From: Nitratireductor alexandrii
GTDB taxonomy: Bacteria > Pseudomonadota > Alphaproteobacteria > Rhizobiales > Rhizobiaceae
Assembly: GCF_004000215.1 (NCBI RefSeq)
Contig: NZ_RBVY01000010.1
Span: forward strand, 38,804-102,803
Direction: 5' to 3'
Length of the DNA: 64,000 nucleotides
Below the pieces are notes generated by a model. That model was not told the DNA's origin and searched no databases. It worked only from the letters and a program-made list of their open reading frames with translations. Shown piece by piece: positions 18,236-26,422 of the stretch; position 1 is the first letter of the stretch; every line of letters starts with the position of its first letter. Made by a program: the position numbers and the translations under genes.

Positions 18236-18250
18236 TTAAGGTTTCGTTAA
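18236..18250. promoter_or_regulatory. Perfect CtrA-type binding site (TTAA-N7-TTAA)
   Basis: The bases read TTAA-ggtttcg-TTAA, the full consensus for the alphaproteobacterial cell-cycle regulator CtrA. It lies in the 247-bp gap before the SDR gene, 155 bp upstream of its start. I found no other full match in the gaps I checked. Regulation by CtrA is an inference from the motif. Confidence 0.6.
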
Positions 18251-18404
18251 CCAGTTGAGCGCATGCTTGGTCCAGTCGGATCAGCTTTCCTCCTCCCAAG
18301 CATGGTCCAGATCGGGCGGTCGCGAATGGCCGCCCTTCCTTATTCCCAGACAGCTTGCGCATTCCGCCATCCTCTGCCAAGTGCATCGGGTCGGAGGAAT
18401 GCAT

Positions 18405-19160
18405 ATGGATGCAAGCAGGGTCGCGATCGTCACCGGAGCGGGAACGGGAATCGGCAGGGCAGCCGCCGCGGCGCTGTCGCGCGACGGCTGGCACACGGTC
18501 TATGTCGGGCGGCGCGGGGCGCTGCTCGAGGAAGCGATCGCCGCGGCCGGGCAGACGCCGGGTGAGGCGCTGGCATTTCCCGTCGATGTCACCGATCCCG
18601 CGGCGGTGGACGATCTGTTCGAGCAGGTCGCGGTCCGGTTCGGGCGGGTCGATCTCCTGTTCAACAATGCCGGCATGTTCTCAAAAAGCCAGACGATCGA
18701 CGAAACGCCGGTCGATCTGTGGAAGGCGGTCGTCGAGGTCAATCTGACCGGTGCCTTTTTGTGCGCGCGGGCGGCTTTCAGGCAGATGCGTCACCAGGCG
18801 CCGATGGGCGGGCGCATCATCAATAACGGTTCGATCTCCGCGCATGCGCCCCGACCGGGCTCGGCGCCTTATACGGCGACCAAGCACGCCATCACCGGCC
18901 TGACGCGGACGCTGGCGCTCGACGGGCGGCCCTTCAACATCGCCTGCGGGCAGATCGATATCGGCAACGCGCTGACCGACATGGCCGCGCCGATGGCCGA
19001 CGGCGTGCCGCAGGCCGATGGCCGGATCGCGCCCGAGGCGGTGATGGATGTCGACAATGTTGCCCGTTCGTTGCTGCACATGGCCAACCTGCCGCTTAAC
19101 GCCAATGTGCTGTTCATGACCGTGATGGCGACGAAGATGCCCTTTGTCGGCCGCGGTTGA
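18405..19160 (+). CDS. Short-chain dehydrogenase/reductase
   Basis: NAD(P)-dependent oxidoreductase of the classical SDR family, 251 residues. The cofactor motif TGAGTGIGRA is at the N-terminus, NNAG follows, and the catalytic triad is visible as Ser in NGSISAHAP and Tyr-x-x-x-Lys in YTATK. Two ATGs compete; the one at 18405 is 7 nt after GGAGG, whereas 18399 is nearly touching it. The substrate is not recognisable. It sits behind a perfect CtrA-type motif and has no co-directional close neighbour. Confidence 0.85.
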   Translation: MDASRVAIVTGAGTGIGRAAAAALSRDGWHTVYVGRRGALLEEAIAAAGQTPGEALAFPVDVTDPAAVDDLFEQVAVRFGRVDLLFNNAGMFSKSQTIDETPVDLWKAVVEVNLTGAFLCARAAFRQMRHQAPMGGRIINNGSISAHAPRPGSAPYTATKHAITGLTRTLALDGRPFNIACGQIDIGNALTDMAAPMADGVPQADGRIAPEAVMDVDNVARSLLHMANLPLNANVLFMTVMATKMPFVGRG

Positions 19161-19325
19161 GAAAAACCGTTCCGCAGGCCGCGCCAACTTCAACGGAATT
19201 GCTTGGACACGACCGGTATTGCACGCTTCGATAGGCAAGGGTGCGCGAGCGTGGCGGCGCAGGTAGGCGGCTGTGCCGCGAGGCCGCGCCCCGGACCGGG
19301 GCCAGAGTAAGGACAGACCCTAACC

Positions 19326-21104
19326 ATGGCAGCGATTATCGACGGCTATCAAGGCTATGTCGCGCTCGCGGTGTTGGCCGTCCTGCTGGTGTTTTTCATC
19401 ATCGAGCGGTATCCGCCGGAGGTCACGGCGGTTGCCGGCGCGGCGGCATTTCTCGTCCTCGGGCTGACGCCCGCCGAAGAGGCCACGAAGGTTTTTTCCA
19501 ATGCAGCGCCGCTGACGATCGCGGCCATGTTCGTGCTGTCGGGAGCGCTGGTGCGTACCGGGGTCCTGGAAATGGTCGCCGACAGGGTGATCGGCCAGGC
19601 GGCGCGCCGCCCGGCGACCGCCATCGGCGTGCTCCTGTTCGGCGCGGTCGCGGCCTCGGCCTTCATGAACAACACCCCGGTGGTGTTGATTCTGATCCCG
19701 ATCGTGTTCCGGCTCGCCCGCTCGCTCGATGTCGCCGCGACCCGTCTTTTGATCCCCGTCTCCTACGCCGCGATCCTCGGCGGCACCTGCACGCTGATCG
19801 GCACCTCGACCAACATTCTCGTCGACGGCGTGGCGCGCGAGGCCGGGCTGGCGCCGTTTTCGATCTTCGAGATGACCCCGGTCGGCTTGGTGGCGGCCCT
19901 GACCGGTACGGTCGTCATGCTCACTCTCGGCCGTTTTCTGCTGCCCGACCGGCGCACAGGCGGCGAAACCTCGCCGGCCGGACAGACCGAATTCCTGTCC
20001 GAGATCACGGTGCGGGCCGAAGGCCGCTACACCCAACACAAGATCGGGCAACTGGCCGATTTCAAGCGCTCCGGCCTGCGCATCCTCGGTCTGCGCAGCG
20101 GCACCGACATCATGCGCGAGAATATCCAGGACCGGATCATGAAACGCGGCGATTCGCTAATCGTTGCGGCGACGGCGGCCGAGATCCTGACGCTGAACGA
20201 ACAAGCCGACCTGCGGGTGGGCATGCGCCGCGGGCAGGAGCGCACCGGCGAACGGGTCGCGGTGGAGGCGGTTGTGGCGCCGCATCGCGGCACGGCCGGC
20301 GGCCGCATCGCCGACCTGTCGCTCGGCCGGCGCTATGGCGTGCGCGTGCTCGGCGCGCACCGGCATCGCCACATTCCCGGTTCCGATCTGGAAAGCGTGA
20401 TGCTGCGGCCGGCCGACAAGCTGCTTCTGGAAGGCCCGCCGGCCAATTTCGACGCCCTCACCGAGGATGCGGCGCTGGTTTCGGTAACGCGGCCGAGCGG
20501 ACGTCCTTATCGGCGCGGCAAGGCGCCGGTCGCCGTGCTGGCGCTCGCCGCCGTGGTGCTGCTTGCCGCCGTCCAGGTCATGGACATAGCGATCCTGGCG
20601 ATGCTCGCCGTCGCGGCAATCCTGGTGCTGCGCTGCATCGACAGCGACGAGGCGTGGGGGTCGATCGACGGATCGATCCTGGTGCTGATCTTTTCCATGC
20701 TGATCGTCGGGGCCGGACTGGAGAAATCCGGCGGGGTCATGCTGATCGTCTCGGCGCTGACGCCGCTGCTTGAGGCCTCTCCGCCGCTGGTCACGCTCGC
20801 CGCGATCTATATTCTGACCTCGATCTTCACCGAACTGGTCAGCAACAACGCCGTGGCGGTGCTGATGGCGCCGATCGCGATCGGGCTCGCCGCCCAGCTC
20901 GGCATCGACGCGCGCCCCTTCCTGATCGCGGTGATGATCGGCGCCAGCGCCAGTTTCGCCACCCCGATCGGCTATCAGACCAACACGCTGGTCTACGGTG
21001 CGGGCAATTACCGTTTCGCCGATTTCCTCAAGATCGGCGTGCCGATGAATTTGTCGATCGCCGCCACCACCTGTCTGGCGATTTGGTATCTCTACGATCT
21101 GTGA
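19326..21104 (+). CDS. SLC13 / DASS-family transporter with two RCK_C (TrkA-C) domains
   Basis: Inner-membrane symporter of the SLC13/ArsB-like superfamily, 592 residues. It has two membrane halves (about 10-190 and 400-590) separated by a soluble middle with two TrkA-C type ligand-binding domains (about 205-390). Conserved hairpin motifs occur in each half: SAFMNNTPVVLILIP and GTSTN in the first, ELVSNNAVAVLMAP and ATPIGYQTN in the second. Family members carry sulfate, dicarboxylates or sulfonates with sodium; the RCK-containing branch is often linked to sulfate, but the substrate cannot be read here. Confidence 0.88.
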   Translation: MAAIIDGYQGYVALAVLAVLLVFFIIERYPPEVTAVAGAAAFLVLGLTPAEEATKVFSNAAPLTIAAMFVLSGALVRTGVLEMVADRVIGQAARRPATAIGVLLFGAVAASAFMNNTPVVLILIPIVFRLARSLDVAATRLLIPVSYAAILGGTCTLIGTSTNILVDGVAREAGLAPFSIFEMTPVGLVAALTGTVVMLTLGRFLLPDRRTGGETSPAGQTEFLSEITVRAEGRYTQHKIGQLADFKRSGLRILGLRSGTDIMRENIQDRIMKRGDSLIVAATAAEILTLNEQADLRVGMRRGQERTGERVAVEAVVAPHRGTAGGRIADLSLGRRYGVRVLGAHRHRHIPGSDLESVMLRPADKLLLEGPPANFDALTEDAALVSVTRPSGRPYRRGKAPVAVLALAAVVLLAAVQVMDIAILAMLAVAAILVLRCIDSDEAWGSIDGSILVLIFSMLIVGAGLEKSGGVMLIVSALTPLLEASPPLVTLAAIYILTSIFTELVSNNAVAVLMAPIAIGLAAQLGIDARPFLIAVMIGASASFATPIGYQTNTLVYGAGNYRFADFLKIGVPMNLSIAATTCLAIWYLYDL

Positions 21105-21123
21105 GCCTCGCGGCGGGCCGCCT

Positions 21124-21498
21124 TCAGCCGTCTTGCACGGCCGCGCCGGGCAGGTAGAGCGTGATCGGGCGGATCTCGTAGACGGCCGATCTGTTGACGC
21201 GCTGCAGGTCGCGGGCGGCCGCGACCGCGGCGTCCAGCGTGTCGCATTCCAGCACGTAGAAGCCGAGCAACTGCTCCTTGGTCTCGGCGAAGGGGCCGTC
21301 GATTACTATCGGTTCGCCGGGCCCGCGCAGGGTGACGGCGGTGCCGGTTCCATCGAGCCGGGCCGCCGGCCCGAGCCGGTTTTGCCGGGCGATCTTGTCG
21401 TGAACCCTCATCAGGCCCGCCATCAGCGCGGCGTCCTCGTCGGGCGACAGCGCGGAAACGGCCTGTTCTTCGTGATAGGCGAGTATGGCGTAGAGCAT
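21124..21498 (-). CDS. YCII / DGPF-domain protein
   Basis: A 124-residue single-domain protein with the family hallmark DGPFAETKEQLLGFYVLE. These YciI-like ferredoxin-fold proteins are common next to ECF sigma factors, where they are thought to be accessory, but no sigma factor is next door here. Start at 21498 is 5 nt after GGGAGGA; an upstream in-frame start would add 7 residues. Function unknown. Converges with the SLC13 gene with a 19-nt gap. Confidence 0.85.
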   Translation of the reverse strand: MLYAILAYHEEQAVSALSPDEDAALMAGLMRVHDKIARQNRLGPAARLDGTGTAVTLRGPGEPIVIDGPFAETKEQLLGFYVLECDTLDAAVAAARDLQRVNRSAVYEIRPITLYLPGAAVQDG

Positions 21499-21561
21499 GC
21501 TTCCTCCCGATTGCCCCACGCGCCCGGCGGTGAGGGCGGTGTTGATCCCGGCTGCCGTGGA

Positions 21562-22731
21562 TCAGCGGGTCAAGAACGCCTCCATACGCTCGATCGCGCG
21601 CAGGATGTTTTCTTCCGAGTTGGCGTAGGACAGGCGCAGATAGCCTTCGCCGAGCACGCCGAAATCCGGCCCGCCGATCGTCGCCACGCCGGCCTCGTCG
21701 AGAAGGGCGGCCGCCATTTTCTTGGCCGGCAAGCCGGTGTCGCGCACGTTCGGATAGGCATAGAAAGCGCCCTTCGGCGTCACGCAGGAGATGCCGGGCA
21801 GGCCGTTCAGCCCTTCCACGATCACTTTGCGGCGGCGATCGAAGGCGCGCAGCATGGTCTCGACCTCGTCCTGCGGCCCGTCAATCGCCGCGATGCCGGC
21901 ATATTGGCTCGGGGCGTTGACGCAGGACCAGCAATTGACGGCGAGCTTGCGCACCTTGTCGTAGAGCCGCTCCGGCCAGATCGACCAGCCCATGCGCCAG
22001 CCGGTCATGGCCCAGGTCTTGGACCAGCCGTTGAGCACGATCAGCCGGTCGCGGATTTCGGCAAAGCCGAGCAGCGAAGAGTGCCGCTCGCCGTCATAGG
22101 TCATCACGTCGTAGATCTCGTCCGACAGCAGGGCGACATCGGGAAACGCGGCAAGGCCGGCGACCAGTTTTTCGATCTCGGCGCGCGGCGTGACGCCGCC
22201 GGTCGGATTGGCGGGCGAGTTGAGCACCAAAAGCCTGGTTCGCGGCGTGATCAGCGCCAGCGTTTCCTCGGCGGAGAAGGCGAAGCCGTTTTCCTCGCGC
22301 ATCGGCACGGGAACGGGCGTGGCGCCGGTGAACTCGATCATCGAGCGGTAGATCGGAAAACCGGGATCGGGATAGAGGATGTCCGCACCCGGTTCGCCGA
22401 ACATCAGGATCGCCGCGAACATGGTCGGCTTGCCGCCCGGCATGATCATCACAGACTCAGGCGAAACCTCGACGCCGGTGGTGGCCAGCGTGCGGCGCAC
22501 GACGGCCTCGCGGGTGGCGATCAGGCCGTTGGCGGGGGTGTAGCCGTGATGGCCGTCGCGCAGCGCCTTGACGGCGGCCTCGACGATGTGGGCGGGCGTG
22601 CTGAAATCGGGCTGGCCGATGCCCAGATTGATGATGTCGCGCCCCTGTTCGGCAAGCTTGGTGGCCCGCGCGAGCACGGCGAAGGCGTTTTCCTCGCCGA
22701 TGCGGTCGAAGGCCGGAATCGTGTGGAGCAT
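21562..22731 (-). CDS. Class I/II aminotransferase (aspartate aminotransferase-like)
   Basis: PLP-dependent aminotransferase of 389 residues. The PLP lysine lies near residue 236 in NGWSKTWAMTGWR; other signatures are NLGIGQPDF, SPANPTGG and LSDEIYDVM. This is the fold type I subfamily Ig group (AspC/aromatic type). Substrate specificity cannot be assigned. Start chosen at 22731 where AAGGAT lies upstream and homologous proteins begin with a short helix before NLGIGQPDF. Divergent from a GNAT acetyltransferase gene. Confidence 0.88.
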   Translation of the reverse strand: MLHTIPAFDRIGEENAFAVLARATKLAEQGRDIINLGIGQPDFSTPAHIVEAAVKALRDGHHGYTPANGLIATREAVVRRTLATTGVEVSPESVMIMPGGKPTMFAAILMFGEPGADILYPDPGFPIYRSMIEFTGATPVPVPMREENGFAFSAEETLALITPRTRLLVLNSPANPTGGVTPRAEIEKLVAGLAAFPDVALLSDEIYDVMTYDGERHSSLLGFAEIRDRLIVLNGWSKTWAMTGWRMGWSIWPERLYDKVRKLAVNCWSCVNAPSQYAGIAAIDGPQDEVETMLRAFDRRRKVIVEGLNGLPGISCVTPKGAFYAYPNVRDTGLPAKKMAAALLDEAGVATIGGPDFGVLGEGYLRLSYANSEENILRAIERMEAFLTR

Positions 22732-22814
22732 GCGGCGTATCCTTGTGGTCCTTTCCGTTCTGCGCGACTTTTGTGAGCCTCCGGCGGCAAAAGTCAAACG
22801 GCAGGAGCATTGAG

Positions 22815-23501
22815 GTGGGTGAGGAGCTTGCAAACTGGACCGGGCGGCCGCGGCCGCACCATACGGCCATGGAAGGGCGTTTCGTGCGGCTCGAACCGCT
22901 CGACCCGGCACGCCACGGCGACGGGCTTTATGCGGCCTCGACCGTTGCCGATGCGCCGGAGCGGTTCCGGTGGCTGCCCGAGTTTCCGCCGGCAAGCCGG
23001 GCCGACTTCCAGCCCTGGCTCGACAAGGCGGCGGCGAGCGCGGACCCGCTGTTCTTCGCCGTCATCGACCGCCGCAGCGGGACGGTGTGCGGACGCCAGA
23101 CGTTGATGCGCATCGACGCGGCGAACGGGGTGATCGAGATCGGCAATATCTATTGGGGGCCGGTGATCGCGCGCACGCCGGCCGCCACCGAGGCCCTCTA
23201 TCTGTTCGCCGCCCATGCGTTCGACGCGCTCGGTTATCGGCGCTTCGAATGGAAATGCAACGACCGCAACGCGCCGTCCAAGCGCGCGGCGGAACGGTTC
23301 GGGTTTTCGTTCGAAGGGGTTTTCCGCCAGCATATGGTCGTGAAGGGCGAAAACCGCGACACGGCATGGTATGCGATGATCGACTCGGAATGGCCGGCGC
23401 TGAAACGGGCCTTCGAGGCCTGGCTCGACCCGGCCAATTTCGACGGTGAAGGACGACAGCGGCGCCGGCTCGAGGCATGCCGTGAGGCGATCAAGGAGTA
23501 G
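22815..23501 (+). CDS. GNAT N-acetyltransferase
   Basis: A 228-residue acetyltransferase of the RimJ/RimL-like GNAT group. It carries the EGRFVRLEPLDPARHG opening, the EIGNIYW strand, and the NDRNAPSKRAAERFGF acetyl-CoA region (helix alpha4 with Asn and Ser) then GVFRQHMVVKG. I choose GTG at 22815 because AGGAG ends 7 nt upstream; the frame continues upstream to 22743 without support. Target substrate unknown. First gene of a co-directional run with the CDF transporter, SDR, small membrane protein and DenD-like gene. Confidence 0.82.
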   Translation: MGEELANWTGRPRPHHTAMEGRFVRLEPLDPARHGDGLYAASTVADAPERFRWLPEFPPASRADFQPWLDKAAASADPLFFAVIDRRSGTVCGRQTLMRIDAANGVIEIGNIYWGPVIARTPAATEALYLFAAHAFDALGYRRFEWKCNDRNAPSKRAAERFGFSFEGVFRQHMVVKGENRDTAWYAMIDSEWPALKRAFEAWLDPANFDGEGRQRRRLEACREAIKE

Positions 23502-23511
23502 GTCTTCGGTC

Positions 23512-24468
23512 ATGGGGCACGACCACAGCCACGACCACAGCCACGATCACAGCCACGATCACAGTCACGATCACGGGCACGACCATGGCTCCGGCAACAA
23601 GACGCGCATGCTGATCGCCGCGCTCCTGACCGGCGGTTTCATGATCGTGGAGGCGGCCGGCGGACTTTTGACCGGGTCGCTGGCGCTGCTGGCCGATGCG
23701 GGCCACATGCTGACCGATACGGTCGCGCTGTCGCTCGGCTGGTATGCCTTCCATCTCGCCGAACGCCGCGCCAACGAGCGCCTGACCTACGGCTACGACC
23801 GCATCAAGACGCTGGTTGCCTACACCAACGGCCTGACGGTGTTCGTGATCGCGTTGTGGATCGTCTACGAGGCGTGGGAGCGGTTTTCGACGCCGTCGCC
23901 GGTGCTGGGCGGTCCGATGCTTGTCGTCGGCCTTGCCGGCCTCCTCGTCAATGTCGCGGCGTTTTTCGTCCTGCACGGTGGGTCGCGCGACGACCTCAAC
24001 ATGCGCGGCGCCATTCTGCACGTGCTGGGCGACCTTCTCGGCTCCGTCGCCGCGATCGCCGCCGCGCTCATCATTCTGGCCACGGGCTGGTATCCGATCG
24101 ACCCGATCCTGTCGGTGTTGGTGGCGGTGCTGCTTTTCCGCAGCGCCTGGGCGCTAATCCGCGATTCGGGCCATGTGCTTCTGGAAGGCGCGCCAACGCG
24201 CCTCGACCGCGACGCCATCGCGCGCGATCTGGAAACCCATGTCGCCGGCGTGCGCGACATCCACCACATGCATGTGTGGTCGATGGACGGCCGCCGCACC
24301 ATGGCGACCCTGCATGCCAGTCTGGACGGCGGGATGGCGGCCGGCGAGGCGATCGCGCGCATCAAGGCGCGGCTTTCGGACGTGCACGGCATCGGCCACA
24401 CCACCGTCGAGCCCGAATATGGCGATTGCGCCGACCAACGCAACGATCACACGAACCATTCGCATTGA
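23512..24468 (+). CDS. Cation diffusion facilitator (zinc/cobalt/cadmium efflux, CzcD/ZitB-like)
   Basis: Inner-membrane metal/proton antiporter of 318 residues. It begins with a very His-rich tail of HDHS (x4) and HDHG (x2), then six membrane helices (about 30-215) carrying the HMLTD metal-site signature (LADAGHMLTDTVAL) and a second His-Asp pair (HVLGDLLGSV), then a cytoplasmic C-terminal domain (about 220-300). Predicted to export Zn2+ or similar ions. The start is 10 nt after the GNAT stop. The tail is encoded by six near-identical 12-nt units (23518-23589). Confidence 0.93.
   Translation: MGHDHSHDHSHDHSHDHSHDHGHDHGSGNKTRMLIAALLTGGFMIVEAAGGLLTGSLALLADAGHMLTDTVALSLGWYAFHLAERRANERLTYGYDRIKTLVAYTNGLTVFVIALWIVYEAWERFSTPSPVLGGPMLVVGLAGLLVNVAAFFVLHGGSRDDLNMRGAILHVLGDLLGSVAAIAAALIILATGWYPIDPILSVLVAVLLFRSAWALIRDSGHVLLEGAPTRLDRDAIARDLETHVAGVRDIHHMHVWSMDGRRTMATLHASLDGGMAAGEAIARIKARLSDVHGIGHTTVEPEYGDCADQRNDHTNHSH
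23518..23589 (+). repeat. Tandem 12-nt repeat encoding the His-rich tail
   Basis: Six direct units of about CACGACCACAGC, some with synonymous or Ser/Gly changes, encoding His-Asp-His-Ser/Gly. The nearly exact codon reuse suggests recent expansion by slippage. Confidence 0.9.
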
Positions 24469-24480
24469 AGAGAGGTGAAC

Positions 24481-25239
24481 ATGGCCGGCAGGCTGAAAGG
24501 CAAGATCGCGGTCGTCACCGCGGCGGGGCAGGGGATCGGGCGCGCGATCGCCGAAGCGTTCGTCGCCGAGGGCGCGACGGTCTACGCGTCCGATCTGGCG
24601 CGTGACAAGCTGGACGATCTGCGGCGGGTCAAACGGGCCAGGCTCGACGTCCGCTCGACGCGGGCGGTGGAAAAATACGCCGAAAAGGTCGGCGATATCG
24701 ACATTCTGGTCAATGTCGCCGGTTTCGTGCATCACGGCACCGTGCTCGACTGCTCTGAGAAGGACTGGGACTTCTCCTTCGACCTCAACGTCAAATCCAT
24801 GCACCGCATGATCGCGGCTTTCCTGCCCGGCATGCTCCGGCGCGCCGGGGAGACCGGGAGCTCGGCCTCGATCATCAATCTGTCCTCCGGCGCCTCGTCG
24901 CTGAAGGGCGCTCCCAACCGCTACGCCTATGGCGCGACCAAGGCGGCGGTGATCGGCCTGACCAAGTCGGTCGCGGTCGATTTCATCCGCCAGGGTGTGC
25001 GTTGCAACGCGATCTGCCCCGGCACGGTGCGTTCACCGTCCTGGGAGGCGCGGGTGGAGGAACTCGGCCAATCCGTCGGGGGGACCGACAAGGCGATGGA
25101 AATGTTCGTGTCGCGCCAGCCGATGGGCCGGGTCGGCGAAGCCGCCGAAATCGCCGCGCTCGCGCTTTATCTGGCCGCCGACGAATCGGCCTTCACCACC
25201 GGCACGGCGATCCCGGTCGATGGCGGGTGGACGCTGTGA
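24481..25239 (+). CDS. SDR oxidoreductase, BDH2/DHRS6-like
   Basis: NAD-dependent SDR of 252 residues, closest in layout to the cytosolic 3-hydroxybutyrate dehydrogenase type 2 (DHRS6) group: short Asp-binding segment YASDL for NAD, NVAG, Ser in NLSSGAS, YGATK, then ICPGTV and ESAFTTG. Such enzymes oxidise short hydroxyacids or sugar acids. The start at 24481 has AGAGG 6 nt upstream. Its stop overlaps the start of the 66-aa membrane protein by 1 nt, so the next two genes are translationally linked. The neighbouring DenD-like gene hints at sugar-acid catabolism. Confidence 0.85.
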   Translation: MAGRLKGKIAVVTAAGQGIGRAIAEAFVAEGATVYASDLARDKLDDLRRVKRARLDVRSTRAVEKYAEKVGDIDILVNVAGFVHHGTVLDCSEKDWDFSFDLNVKSMHRMIAAFLPGMLRRAGETGSSASIINLSSGASSLKGAPNRYAYGATKAAVIGLTKSVAVDFIRQGVRCNAICPGTVRSPSWEARVEELGQSVGGTDKAMEMFVSRQPMGRVGEAAEIAALALYLAADESAFTTGTAIPVDGGWTL

Positions 25240-25439
25240 TGGACGCCCGGACCCGCAACGCGGCGATCGCGGCCGCGATCATCCTGGTCGGCTTTGGCCT
25301 GGTCGCCTTCTACATGCCCACGATCATGCTCGCGGTCGGCGAGAGCTCGCCGCTTGCCGCCGGGGCCATCGCGGTGGCCTTCGTGGTGGCGTTCTTTCTG
25401 GTGTTCTGGCTGCGTGGCCGCGCGCAGCGACGCAAATGA
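25239..25439 (+). CDS. 66-residue predicted membrane protein
   Basis: A short open frame starting on the last base of the upstream SDR stop (TGATG) and ending with a 4-nt overlap (ATGA) with the DenD-like gene. It encodes 66 residues with two hydrophobic segments (about 8-30 and 38-60) and a basic C-terminus (RGRAQRRK). The tight double overlap argues it is translated. I do not recognise the family. It may be a small subunit or membrane anchor; function unknown. Confidence 0.7.
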   Translation: MDARTRNAAIAAAIILVGFGLVAFYMPTIMLAVGESSPLAAGAIAVAFVVAFFLVFWLRGRAQRRK

Positions 25440-26413
25440 GCATGCGGGTCCTGGTAACGGGCGCGGCCGGGATGATCGGACGCAAGCTCGTCGCCCGGCT
25501 CGCGCGCGACGGGGCGCTCAACGGCAGGCGGCTCGCCGCGCTCGACCTGCACGACATCGTCGGCGCCGACGCGCCGGCGATGAACGGGGCCACGGTCTCG
25601 ACCCATATCGGCGACCTTGCCGCGCCCGGAGAGGCCGACAGGCTGGTCGCGGCGAAACCGGATGTGGTGTTTCACCTCGCCGGCGTCGTGTCGGCGGAGG
25701 CCGAAGCCGATTTCGACAAGGGTTATCGGGTCAATCTCGACGGCACGCGCGCCCTGTTCGAGGCGATCCGCCATGCCGGCCACGCGCCGCGGCTGGTGTT
25801 TTCGTCCTCGATCGCGGTGTTCGGGGCGCCGTTTCCCGACACGATCCCCGACGATTTCCACCCCACGCCGCTGACCTCCTACGGTACCCAGAAACTGATC
25901 GGCGAGGCGCTGCTGGCCGACTATTCGCGCCGCGGCTTTCTCGACGGGATCGGGCTTCGCCTGCCGACCATCTGCGTCAGGCCGGGCAAGCCTAACAAGG
26001 CGGCGTCCTCGTTCTTTTCGGCGATCATTCGCGAACCGCTCGCCGGCCGCGAGACGGTGCTGCCGGTGCCGCGCTCGGTGCTGCACACCCATGCCAGCCC
26101 GCGCGCGGCGGTGGGTTTCCTGCTACACGCGGCCGGGCTCGACGGCGAGGCGGTCGGGCCGCGGCGCAACCTCACCATGCCGGGCGTCGCCTGCACGGTC
26201 GGCGAACAGATCGACGCGCTCGAGCGTATCGCCGGGACAAAGGCGGTTGGGCTGATCCGCGAGCGGCGCGACGAGACGGTTTGGGCGATCGTGCGCAATT
26301 GGCCGACGCGGTTTACGGCCGAACGAGCCCGCGCGCTCGGGTTCAGGGCCGAGACCGGCTTCGACGAGATCGTCAGGGCGCATATCGAGGACGAGCGCGG
26401 CGGCACGCTCTGA
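25436..26413 (+). CDS. NAD-dependent epimerase/dehydratase family protein (DenD-like)
   Basis: Extended SDR of 325 residues with Rossmann motif TGAAGMIG near the N-terminus, and YGTQK as the Tyr-x-x-x-Lys pair. The overall pattern (HLAGVVSAEAEADFDKGYRVN, IRLPTI-like region, RPGKPNKAASSFFS) matches D-erythronate dehydrogenases (DenD), which oxidise D-erythronate in tetronate catabolism. No erythronate kinase or isomerase is in the window, so the substrate is an inference. Overlaps the 66-aa gene by 4 nt. Confidence 0.82.
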   Translation: MSMRVLVTGAAGMIGRKLVARLARDGALNGRRLAALDLHDIVGADAPAMNGATVSTHIGDLAAPGEADRLVAAKPDVVFHLAGVVSAEAEADFDKGYRVNLDGTRALFEAIRHAGHAPRLVFSSSIAVFGAPFPDTIPDDFHPTPLTSYGTQKLIGEALLADYSRRGFLDGIGLRLPTICVRPGKPNKAASSFFSAIIREPLAGRETVLPVPRSVLHTHASPRAAVGFLLHAAGLDGEAVGPRRNLTMPGVACTVGEQIDALERIAGTKAVGLIRERRDETVWAIVRNWPTRFTAERARALGFRAETGFDEIVRAHIEDERGGTL

Positions 26414-26422
26414 CCGCCGTTG

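Noticed and set aside
22743..22814. N-terminal extension of the GNAT gene from 22743
   Set aside because: It overlaps the divergent aminotransferase upstream region and has no ribosome site; GTG at 22815 has one.
23518..23589. Direct repeats that could look like a short CRISPR array
   Set aside because: Units are 12 nt with no spacers and encode the His-rich tail in frame.
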